Source of the DNA: Flavobacteriales bacterium
GTDB taxonomy: Bacteria > Bacteroidota > Bacteroidia > Flavobacteriales_F > PHOS-HE28
NCBI GenBank assembly: GCA_016721825.1
Contig: JADKHI010000002.1
Coordinates: 1-64,000 of the forward strand
DNA length: 64,000 nucleotides
Reading direction: 5' to 3'
Shown: positions 9,411 through 17,132 of the stretch, in pieces
How positions within the stretch are numbered: the first letter of the stretch is position 1
Layout of the letters: every line of letters begins with the position of its first letter
Translations under genes and position numbers: made by a program
The notes under the pieces: model-generated
What the model was told of the DNA's origin: nothing
Seen by the model: only the letters and a program-made list of their open reading frames with translations
The model's database searches: none

Positions 9411-10703
9411 TTACCGTATGGTGAAGTCCACCACGTAGGGCACCAGTTGGATCAACCGCTCATCGCGGAACCCCTCTTCCAGCTTCAGTTGATAGTGCAT
9501 GCCGGGCATCAACTTCACCGCGTAGGTGATGGAGCGACCATCTGCCGCGAACGAGATGTCCGTCACTTCCGGTGCATGGTCTTTTCCCAAGTCTCCGTGT
9601 CCTGTACTGCGGTAGTCGGTGTTCATGGGCCGATCGAAGTGGATGGTCAAGGTGCGGAGTGATGCATCGATCGGTGCATGGTCGCTTTCCAGTTCCGAAA
9701 CGCGCAACACACGTGGCCGTTCCGCTTCGAAGGCGGCGCGCAGTTCAGCGATGGGACGGCTGAGGTATCCGCTGGCGTCGGCGAAGGCTTCAACGGCAGC
9801 GCGATCCTCGCAATTCAAATTGATCAACGTGGCGATGGCGGCGGACTTGTCGGTGCTGCGATCGTAGTAGCTCTTCGCCATGGCGTAGCCCACGAAATAG
9901 CCGAGATCGCGCTGTGGGAACGGACCGTCGGCGTTCCATATCCAACGATCGAACCAGTACGCGAAAAGTTCACGTTCGAACACCGCACGCACACTGTCGG
10001 CATGCGCGATGCCGTAGGCCACCGATGCGGCGGGTGATGGGCGTTCCATGGCCAGGGTGGGAATGAACTCCGCGATGCCCTCGTGCAGGCTTTGCGAAAG
10101 CAGATCGTAGCCCCAGCGCCCTGGTTGTTGGGTGTGGATCAGTTCGTGCACATTGGTGAAGGCCAGTTCGCGCATGGGTGCGGTGGCGAAGAAGGTGCCC
10201 AGGTGCGCCAACGCTTCGGGGAACTCATCCACCACGGTATTCGCGTCCGTAAGACTGATCTCCGAGCCGATCAGCACATGGCCATCCACCGCGGTGCCAC
10301 CACTGCGGAAAACGCCCACGGTGAAATAGATGTCGGCGGGTTTCATCGCAGGGTAGAGTTGATGCAGGCGTTCGGCACCGGCTTGCATCGCTTCCGCATG
10401 TTCGCCGGCTCGCAGCATGTTCGGCCGTACCGAAGCAAAGTAGCGCGGGTAGCTGCGTATGGCCTGCACGTACTCATCGGGCGTATAGCCCCGCGCAGCG
10501 AACATGCCACGCTGCCCGATGCTGGCTTTGTCGATGAAGTAGGTCTGCAACAGGCGCCGCTGCTCCGCTGTGTCGGTGGTGGCGGTGATCCGGTCGTACG
10601 CGTCCCAGAAGTTCGCAATGTCCGTGGTGATCACGCGCGTTTGTGCGGTGCTCATGATCGCACAAAGGCTGAACGACAAGCAGGAGAGGAGACGATACGC
10701 CAT
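9411..10703 (-). CDS. Secreted zinc-peptidase-like protein (DUF2268-type)
   Basis: 430 residues from ATG 10703; the frame extends further upstream, but only this start gives a signal peptide (MAYRLLSCLSFSLCAIMSTAQ). It contains an HExxH zinc-site motif (VHELIHTQQPG). HEGIAEF about 20 residues later supplies a likely third ligand, the pattern of gluzincin-like DUF2268 Zn-dependent proteases. A C-terminal Ig-like segment (LRTLTIHFDRPMN) suggests a bacterial Ig-type domain. Probably an exported protease or lipoprotein-like surface enzyme of unknown substrate. It is flanked on both sides by fragments of the same methyltransferase gene. Confidence 0.75.
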   Translation of the reverse strand: MAYRLLSCLSFSLCAIMSTAQTRVITTDIANFWDAYDRITATTDTAEQRRLLQTYFIDKASIGQRGMFAARGYTPDEYVQAIRSYPRYFASVRPNMLRAGEHAEAMQAGAERLHQLYPAMKPADIYFTVGVFRSGGTAVDGHVLIGSEISLTDANTVVDEFPEALAHLGTFFATAPMRELAFTNVHELIHTQQPGRWGYDLLSQSLHEGIAEFIPTLAMERPSPAASVAYGIAHADSVRAVFERELFAYWFDRWIWNADGPFPQRDLGYFVGYAMAKSYYDRSTDKSAAIATLINLNCEDRAAVEAFADASGYLSRPIAELRAAFEAERPRVLRVSELESDHAPIDASLRTLTIHFDRPMNTDYRSTGHGDLGKDHAPEVTDISFAADGRSITYAVKLMPGMHYQLKLEEGFRDERLIQLVPYVVDFTIR

Positions 10704-11042
10704 GGATGGTGGTGGTGAGGACCGTGGCGAAGATCTTTTATTTCGGGCGAACAGGTGGGATAGCCTGCTGCATCCGGCTGCAGTTGTAGGACATGCGCAC
10801 CGTGGGTACCCCACTTGTCCGCGAAGCCGCTGAGCGGATGGTGCATACAACGCGTGGATGCGACGCCCAGTGCACTCCGTTGATCAGCTTGAGGGCAGGG
10901 AGACCGTCATCCGATCGAGGCAGCGGGGGTCAACCGCGGCTTCCGGTATTCCCTGAGCGCGTTGGCGTCCGATCCCGGCCTTCGGTTCATGGTGCAAGGT
11001 CGTCGAAGTGGTCCCACTGGCCGTGATCCCCGCACTGGACAG
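10704..11042. other. Intergenic, no convincing gene
   Basis: About 340 bp lie between the peptidase start and methyltransferase fragment B. Short minus-strand frames exist (one containing GFADKWGTHGAHVLQLQPD near 10840-10780), but none has a supported start or family. It probably holds the peptidase promoter and decayed coding sequence. Confidence 0.4.
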
Positions 11043-11219
11043 CCATCGCCATTCGCTCACCCATGCACCCGCCATGCGATGGACCACGTGCGCAGCAAGG
11101 TCTCATAGCCTCGCATGAAAGGCGTGTCCTCCAGGCGCATGTTCCAGAAGGCGACGCAGGCGGAGCGCGCGGTGCCGATGCGCTCCACTTCGGCGAAGGT
11201 GTGGTCCAGGTCGAACCAA
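11043..11219 (-). pseudogene. Methyltransferase fragment B with internal deletion
   Basis: Two pieces of the methyltransferase gene are joined. 11043-11080 matches the 3' end (about 11983-12020), and 11081-11219 matches 12271-12418, the middle of the gene. The roughly 250 bp in between are missing, with a short shared tgg at the junction. The missing part is nearly what fragment A at 9127-9391 contains. Confidence 0.8.
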
Positions 11220-11225
11220 TGGAAG

Positions 11226-11291
11226 GCCTATCCCCCCAAAGACTCCGACCTCGTGGCGTGGAAACTCATGCTGCACTTGCCCCGGACGTAG
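11226..11291 (+). pseudogene. Fragment duplicating the 3' end of the 3450 gene
   Basis: It reads YPPKDSDLVAWKLMLHLPRT followed by TAG 11289-11291. The end of the unknown gene at 3450-4610 reads YPEKVSDLVAWKLILRLLRT. It directly abuts methyltransferase fragment B, so two unrelated gene shards are fused here. Confidence 0.8.
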
Positions 11292-11301
11292 TGAGGTGGC
11301 A

Positions 11302-11628
11302 CTACTTTCCTTTCTTGGAACGCAGATCGGCCACCAACTGCTTCATGGCCTTGTTATCCACTGTATCATACTCGCTCTTGTCGTAGATGCTGAGCAGGTA
11401 AACTTCAGCATCCTCGGTCACCACGTAGGTGATCACACGTCCGCCTCCGCTCTTGCCTTTGCCTTTGCTGGCAATGGCCATGCGTACCTTGTAAAGACCA
11501 TGGCCAAGCGCGGTACCCGTGGTCGGCTTCGCTTCCAGTTCCTTCTCCAGCTTCAACAGATCCTTGCCCAGCGAAGGATGCGGCTTGAGCAACGGGCGCA
11601 ACTCCTTCTCAAAGGCTGGTGTGGGGAT
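11302..11628 (-). CDS. RelE/ParE-superfamily toxin with no clear start codon
   Basis: About 108 residues. The conserved N-terminal pattern of this type II toxin family (IPTPAFEKELRPLLKPHPSL) begins immediately after the antitoxin stop, where the codons are GTC ATC CCC; no ATG, GTG or TTG is in place. The first usable start is TTG 11601, which would remove the opening residues. The body (GHGLYKVRMAI ... GGGRVITYVV ... VYLLSIYDKSEYDTV) fits an mRNA-interferase fold of the RelE/HigB type. It follows its antitoxin in the same operon. Either initiation is non-canonical, or the start has been lost by mutation or sequence error. Confidence 0.8.
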   Translation of the reverse strand: MPTPAFEKELRPLLKPHPSLGKDLLKLEKELEAKPTTGTALGHGLYKVRMAIASKGKGKSGGGRVITYVVTEDAEVYLLSIYDKSEYDTVDNKAMKQLVADLRSKKGK

Positions 11629-11631
11629 GAC

Positions 11632-11850
11632 CTATGCTTCACGCAGCACGTCCTTCAGGGTCCGCTTCCTCAGCTTGCCGGAGCGCATGCGTGCCACCTG
11701 GTCCAGCGCAGTGCTCAATGTGGAACGAAGTTTCAGCAACTGTTCGTAGTGCCGCAGCTTGCCCACAAGCTCGTTCCAGTCCTCCACAGGTACCTGCACG
11801 GCTTGCACGTTGCCGTCGGCATCGTTCACGTAGCGCATCGGGACTTTCAT
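11632..11850 (-). CDS. Antitoxin partner of the RelE-like toxin
   Basis: 72 residues beginning MKVPMRYVNDADGN. The protein predicts beta-rich at the N-terminus and helical afterwards (EDWNELVGKLRHYEQLLKL), with a basic tail (LRKRTLKDVLREA). Small size, position immediately upstream of the toxin and the same strand identify it as the antitoxin. It would bind and neutralise the toxin and probably repress the operon. The DNA-binding class cannot be assigned with confidence. Confidence 0.75.
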   Translation of the reverse strand: MKVPMRYVNDADGNVQAVQVPVEDWNELVGKLRHYEQLLKLRSTLSTALDQVARMRSGKLRKRTLKDVLREA

Positions 11851-11994
11851 GCTTCCAAAAGTAAGCCGTCTGCCCTGTTAGAGCGATAACGCGGGCAAGA
11901 AGATGGCGATGGTCGCCCTCAGGCTCTCAAAGCTCCTGAAGAACTCCGGCACCAGTTCGTACACGGTCTTCGGCAGGCCGACATCGCCATCCGC

Positions 11995-12726
11995 TCACCC
12001 ATGCACCCGCCAGGCGATGGCCCGCGTGGCGTAGCGCATTTCCACCGGCCCATGGGGGCTTGTGGCATCCAACAGCGCATCCAACGCGTGGAGGAAAGCC
12101 GGGATGTCGGCCACACCGTGCTTTACGTATGAACTGCTGAGCGCCAGGTTGCGCACACGCTCGCGGTCCATGGGCACGGAGTGCATGAACGCACGGAGTT
12201 CCGCATGCGGCGCTCGCTCACGGATGGCGTTGATCGTCCGGCCTGCGCGCTCGTTCACCTCGTACTGTGTGGACCACGTGCGCAGCAAGGTCTCATAGCC
12301 TTGCATGAAGGGCGTGTCCTCCAGGCGCACGTTCCAGAAGGCCACGCACGCGGAGCGCGCGGTGCCGATGCGCTCCACTTCGGCGAAGGTGCGATCCAGG
12401 TCGAACCAATGGAAGGCCTGCGCGGCGATGATCAGATCGGCGCACGCATCGGGCAGGCCGGTATGCTCGCTGGTGCCCACACGATAGTCCTGCGCACCCT
12501 CCGCGCGTGCCGTGGCCAACATGTCCGCGTTGGGGTCGATGCCGATCACCGGGTGGCCGGTGGTTGCGAAAAGGCGCGTGGAGATGCCTGTGCCGCAGCC
12601 CAGGTCCACGATCAAGCCGGGGGCCGGGGCCTGTTCCAAGCACCAACGCACCAGTTCCGGTGGATAGGTGGGCCGCGCCTGCCCGTAGACGTTGGCCAGG
12701 CCGGTGAAGCGTTCGGTGGATCGCAT
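11995..12726 (-). CDS. Class I SAM-dependent methyltransferase
   Basis: 243 residues, intact. Motif I is IVDLGCGTGISTRLF (residues about 39-53). The post-I acid lies in GIDPNADM, and the LPDACADLIIAAQAFHWFD stretch is typical of the Methyltransf_11/UbiE-like group. The substrate is unknown; cytosolic. Two partial copies of the same gene lie at 9127-9391 and 11043-11219, and this is the only one with a complete catalytic domain. Start ATG 12726 gives the usual FTGLANVYGQARPTYP opening of this family. Confidence 0.85.
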   Translation of the reverse strand: MRSTERFTGLANVYGQARPTYPPELVRWCLEQAPAPGLIVDLGCGTGISTRLFATTGHPVIGIDPNADMLATARAEGAQDYRVGTSEHTGLPDACADLIIAAQAFHWFDLDRTFAEVERIGTARSACVAFWNVRLEDTPFMQGYETLLRTWSTQYEVNERAGRTINAIRERAPHAELRAFMHSVPMDRERVRNLALSSSYVKHGVADIPAFLHALDALLDATSPHGPVEMRYATRAIAWRVHG

Positions 12727-12808
12727 GGTGGATCGCGGGCTGAGGCGAAGCTACGCGTGCGACTAGCGCACAGGCGGCTGCTGACGTAGACAGGGGACCT
12801 TGAAACCG

Positions 12809-12897
12809 TTGTGCGCCAGAAGTTGGTGACCAACGCCGCCAAGTACCCCGTGGAAAAGGCGAAGGGCGTGGCGACGAAGTATGACCGGTGTAGGTAA
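12809..12897 (+). pseudogene. Fragment duplicating the tail of the 4728 gene
   Basis: In frame the fragment reads QKLVTNAAKYPVEKAKGVAT and ends KYDRCR with TAA 12895-12897. The first nine residues match the 4728-5609 protein, where the rest is out of frame. This fragment therefore probably preserves the ancestral C-terminus of that protein family. Confidence 0.7.
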
Positions 12898-12898
12898 A

Positions 12899-13544
12899 CT
12901 ACTCCGACGGTACGCCTTCCTCACTTAAGATCTTCCTGATGTAAGCAAGGCAATGCTTCCTTGAAGATGTCTCTCGCGATTCATCGAGTGCTTCGTTCAG
13001 CAGTTCCTCATAGGCCACTTTGAACCTGTTCCACAGCCAGTGAGGATTCAGTACGAGATGTCCGTCTCCCTCTTCAATATCAAGGCCTTCTTGGTCAGAT
13101 AGGTACACCGCACGAGCACGATAGCCATGTACCATTGAGTTGCGGAAGAAGGTATAGAGCAGTTCAGCCCTTGTCTTAATGTCCTGGGTCTTCTTCAGCT
13201 GACCTTCCTCTTGCACAGGCCAAAGCTCAACCAGACGTTCCCTAAATGTCTTTGTCAGTTGACGACCCAGTCGTTGGTCGAGCGTGCCCAAAGCTTGAAT
13301 GAACTGCGATGCCTTGCTATCACCTGTGCTCTTGAAGAAGATGCGACCTATTGTTTCAACTGCGATGCAGGTCATTATCGCCTTGGGGAAGGCAATGCGG
13401 TGACCAGAACATCGATCGGCCCACAAAGAAGGAGTCGAGACGCTTCTTGAGTAGTGCGATTCGTTTTGAGGGATTCTCCTCTTTCCGAACCATGCCGAAC
13501 GTGATTCCTTCGGGACCGAAGTAGGTATCGTCGGGTACGGGCAT
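12899..13544 (-). CDS. Restriction-island protein with HEPN-like RX4H motif, frameshifted
   Basis: The best start is ATG 13544 (MPVPDDTYFGPEGITFGMVRKEE), 8 bp after the endonuclease stop. A frame change near 13400 joins it to the segment from AVETIGRIFF to the TAG at 12899-12901, about 215 residues in total. The protein is helical and contains FFRNSMVHGYRARA near 13140. RNSMVH fits the RX4-6H signature of HEPN RNases. No other domain is recognised. Position as last gene of a restriction-modification operon suggests a role in defence, but this is inference from context and one short motif. Confidence 0.5.
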
Positions 13545-13552
13545 GTCTACTC

Positions 13553-14544
13553 CTAATACGGCCCCATGAATCTCGGCCCGTTCAAGTGCTGCAAGTGTTC
13601 GGGGCGATCCGCTGTCCACACTTCCGTTTCGTAGGCGATCTGGTCCGCGTACTTCGCGTGGGCCTTGCGCGTGAGGAATGCGGTGACGTACACGATGCCC
13701 GCTTTGCAGCCCTTGAGCAACTTCTTCAATTCCATCAAGCGCAGTTCACTGATGGGACCGGAGCTATGCACCGCCTCGATCACATAGAGCCACTTCTTGG
13801 ACTTGCTGTAAGCAATGATGTCCGGAAGCTCATCGTGTGACAAGTCGAAGAAGCCCAGCTCCTTCAAGCGTGCGCGCTCGATGTGCAGGAGCTTGTTCGA
13901 AGTGTCGCCGACGTACAGCACCTCCGCGCCATTGCCCCAGAGCGGAAGGAACTGCTCGATGATGGCCTTCTGAAGTTCGTTGTGCTTGCCGAGTGAAAGT
14001 TCCAGCTTGCCGCCACCGGGAAGGGTCACCGGAATGCGCTCCATGTCGCGCTTGCGCAGAAGCGACTCAGCAAGGCTCGGGCGGTTCTTGTTGAAGGCTG
14101 CCAGGTTTTTGGCCCAAGCAGGCGTACCGTAGGTGCGGATCAGCGCGGCGAAATCGTTTGCGAGCGCATAGCCGCGTGTCGGGTCGTTGGTCGCGCGGCC
14201 GGGGTTGTCACCGCTATTGACGATGAGGCCCGCGACAACGGCTAGCTTCAAGTCCTTCCGGCGCACATCGTCATAGGAACCGGACGAGATGTTCTCCTCG
14301 AAGTGCTTGTTCACGAACGGATCACCTCGCGCGTCTTCAGGTGCCGACCATCTTTCGCGCTCTTGGCCTCGCTCCACTTCTTGGTGACGCCAGCGACAGC
14401 CATCATGCAAGCGGCCATGCGCTCGCGACGGCGGATGGGTTCAGCGACAGCGGGAATGCCCACAGCGATCAGAATTTCCAATGCTTCATTGAGCACGCGC
14501 TTCACCGCTGCGCCCTTTGTGCTTTCGGCTAGGTAGTCCTTCAT
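13553..14544 (-). CDS. BsuBI/PstI-family type II restriction endonuclease, one frameshift
   Basis: About 330 residues, the usual size of PstI-type enzymes. The N-terminal helical domain runs from ATG 14544 (MKDYLAESTKGAAVKRVLNE) to REVIR. A one-base shift near 14316 leads into NKHFEENISSGSYDDVRRKD. The C-terminal catalytic domain is clear: VLYVGDTSNKLLHIE, DELPDIIAYSKSKKWLYVIEAVHSSGP (PD-(D/E)XK-like core) and GIVYVTAFLTRKAHAKY. Known members cut CTGCAG, but the site here cannot be read from sequence. Its ATG overlaps the methyltransferase stop (TGATG), so translation is coupled after the protective enzyme. Confidence 0.85.
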
Positions 14545-15608
14545 CAGAACAAGGTCAGTTCACGGTTCGCCTTCACCTTGCTGCGCTTGATGGCTTTGGC
14601 ATCACCCGCAGGAAGCGCATAGCACGCCTTGATGGATTGCGCCAAGCGGTAGGCCAGCAGCGGCGGAACGGCGTTACCGATCTGGTTGAACTGGTTCGTT
14701 TCGTTGCCCTTGAACTCGAAGTGGTCGGGGAAGCTCTGAAGCCGCGCTGCTTCGCGAACGATGACGCGACGACGACGGCCATCCTCCAAACGCACGCGGT
14801 GCATGTCGCCGGTGGCACCTGCGAGGTTGCGGCAGGTGAGCGTGCGGGCCGGACGGTCCGCATAGAGGTCGCGCGGGTTGATGCAGTGCGAGGCCTTCTC
14901 GTACTTGGCCACATAGGCGTCCATCGCCGCGTTGAGGAACTTGCTTTCGGGCGGCACGGTGTGCATCAGGTCGCCGATGGCCTCGCCGACGGTGACCTTG
15001 TGCGGCTCCTTGGCGGGGAAGGTGAAGGATGACCGATGGCCGACGACGAAGAGCCGCTCGCGGTTCTGCGGCACTCCATGGTTCACGGCGTTGAGCAGCT
15101 TGTAGTCCACCAGGTAGCCCAGCTTCTGGAACTCCTCCAGGATCAGCTCGAAGTACCACTTGTTGCTGTAGAGCAGGCCGCGCACGTTCTCGAACATGAA
15201 GACCTTCGGCTGGAGGCGCTTCACCGCATCGATGAAGATGGGGAAGCCGTCGCGGGCATCCTCGATGCCGCGCTGGTTACCGCCCACGCTGAAGGGCTGG
15301 CACGGCGGACCACCGATCACGATGTCGGCCTGCGGAAAGTCGAAGCCGACCTCCCGGCTGGAAATGTCACTTTCCTCAGCGGCCAGCCTGCTTCACGGCG
15401 GTACACTCGCTGCCCAGGTTGTGGCGGTAGCTGGCGGCGAGCCTGCCCCGGCCCCAGAGCCGGGGTTCATCTCGAAGCCGATGGTCTTGTACCCAGCGGC
15501 TTCGAAGCCCAAGGCCAAGCCACCGCAGCCCGCGAACAGGTCCAGCACCACCGCCTCCTCGGTGTGGCGCGGCACCAGTAACTCATTGATCTCCTCGATG
15601 TAGCCCAT
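14544..15608 (-). CDS. DNA (cytosine-5) methyltransferase of the restriction system, frameshifted
   Basis: About 355 residues from ATG 15608. Motifs in order: I VLDLFAGCGGLALGFE; IV IGGPPCQPFSVGG with the catalytic Cys; VI ENVRG; VIII QNRERLF; and X near the end, GNAVPPLLAYRLAQS. Two shifts between about 15470 and 15370 break the frame; the middle frame supplies SYRHNLGSECTAVKQAG, as expected between motifs I and IV. Its start overlaps the stop of a 36-codon reading frame (TGATG), and its stop overlaps the endonuclease start in the same way. It would protect host DNA at the endonuclease site. Known CTGCAG systems use adenine methylation, so this C5 partner is noteworthy. Confidence 0.85.
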
Positions 15609-15718
15609 CACACGTTGCCGATCTTCTTGGCGATCGGCGTGGATACAAAGTAAGGACACGAAGTGGATGTCTTAGGGAAGGCCAGGCAGTGCCAAGCCAC
15701 CGGAGTCATTGCTGTCAT
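15608..15718 (-). CDS. Possible 36-codon coupling ORF
   Basis: It encodes MTAMTPVAWHCLAFPKTS and ends in IAKKIGNV. It starts next to the DUF3644 gene stop, and its TGA overlaps the methyltransferase ATG by one base. It may act only as a translational bridge between the two genes. No family or similar protein is recognised. Confidence 0.3.
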   Translation of the reverse strand: MTAMTPVAWHCLAFPKTSTSCPYFVSTPIAKKIGNV

Positions 15719-16959
15719 GGTTTCCTCTTGGCGTAGTGCTTGTCGAACTCCTTCAAGATGTCTGGACAATAGAATCGTTTGGTCTGGCCCTTCGGCTTCG
15801 TCCAATCCAACGGGCGCACATCGGAGAATCCCTTGTTCGCTTCGAGCTTCTTGCGTATCGCGTTGAAGCGCTTACCCTCTTTGAAGTCCGTGTATCGCTC
15901 CTTCAGCTTGGGCAATAGGTGGTCGCGGAAGTTCCAGCGGTACTTATTCTGGAACGCCTCCTCAGCATCCACCTTGACCGAGATCGCCGAAGGGTCATTC
16001 GGGTCGAAGCGCAGCTTCGACTTCACGAACTTGGTTTCCAAGTGAAGGCTGATGCTGTGGCGCTGAACTTCGTCGGCCTCGTGTTTCTCTTCCAATGACG
16101 TGATATACCGGAGCAGATTCCGGTGCTGGTCGGTTTCCTGGTTGATCGAGCAGCTCTGCATCTCGTGCGGATGGAAGAAGCTCATCGGCATGAGGTAGAA
16201 GTTGTAGCGCGACAAGTCGAGGCTGAACCACTCCTTTGACATTTCCAGATAGCTCCGCAGGCTCCTTGTGCCCACTTCCAGGTGTCTTCACATTCAGCAG
16301 TTGGCTGTCGTTGAGCAGGTGGATGGCGTTGTCGCGAAGTTCGATAAGCACAAAGGGTTGTCAGCCAATGTCTGGTCAAGGTTCACTCGATCACGGCCTC
16401 ACCAATGGTGATCGTGCGGGTTCCCGGGCGAGAAGGCTTGGGCGTTCCGTCCTTCTCCTTCTGATGAATGCTGGTTTCGTCCTCGGCATTGTCCCGCACC
16501 ACCCTTGGCCTTGAGCAACAGTTCCCACGCGTTTACCATGAGGATGGAGAAGGCTTCCTCGCGGTATTTGAAGTCCGGCTTGTTGTAGACCTCGATCGCG
16601 GAAAGGGCCGCGTGTAGGCTTTTCTGTACCAACCGGGCGGAAAGCGTTTGCGGGGCTGCTGGCCCCTCATCGGCTGAAGCGTGCGTTCGCCGATACGCGG
16701 TACTTACTCGCCATGCATACTCCTTCGGGGTAAGCTCTAAGGTGCCAAGCACGGAGTACTGCCCACCTCCAAGGTCTGCAAGGAACTCGCCGAACTCCTT
16801 GCGGTTCAGCTTCACCCTCAAAGAAGGGCCGAGCGGATACCCGGATGCTTCGGCGAACTCCTCCGCCGAGAAGACGTCGCCGTCCCTTTCCTTCTGCTGG
16901 AAGAAGAGCAGGGTGTTGACCTGCTGCTTCGTCACCTTTTGTGATCTGGGGGCTGACAT
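15715..16959 (-). CDS. DUF3644-family protein (HEPN-like), several frameshifts
   Basis: The start at ATG 16959 (MSAPRSQKVTKQQVNTLLFF) leads through a short DNA-binding-like N-terminus. The DUF3644 core follows: SLHAALSAIEVYNKPDF, YREEAFSILMVNAWELLLKAK. The frame breaks near 16500 at GGG (removing one G restores KVVRDNAEDETS), again near 16390, and near 16290. The last part (RSLRSYLEMSKEWFSLDLSRYN ... FYCPDILKEFDKHY) ends at 15715. To my knowledge DUF3644 is counted among HEPN-type domains often found in defence loci. It is the first gene of the restriction operon. Breaks at homopolymers suggest consensus error, but a dead gene is possible. Confidence 0.7.
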
Positions 16960-17132
16960 GGCGGCGCTTTAAGTTAGGCCAAATCTCGGGATGCAAAGGG
17001 TCAATCACCGTCACCTGTGAAGTCGGATGGATCGAATACCTTTCAAACGTTTCCGGAACAGGCCCGCAGAATATTTGACTTGTGCGCGGAGGGCTTGGTG
17101 TGAAGAGAAGTAAGCCCTCAACCGTTTCGCTC

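Noticed and set aside
9405..11060. Insertion sequence between the two methyltransferase fragments
   Set aside because: The intervening gene is a secreted peptidase, not a transposase, and I see no terminal inverted repeats.
12899..17000. Prophage or integrative element carrying the restriction genes
   Set aside because: No integrase, phage structural gene, tRNA target or direct repeat flanks the island.
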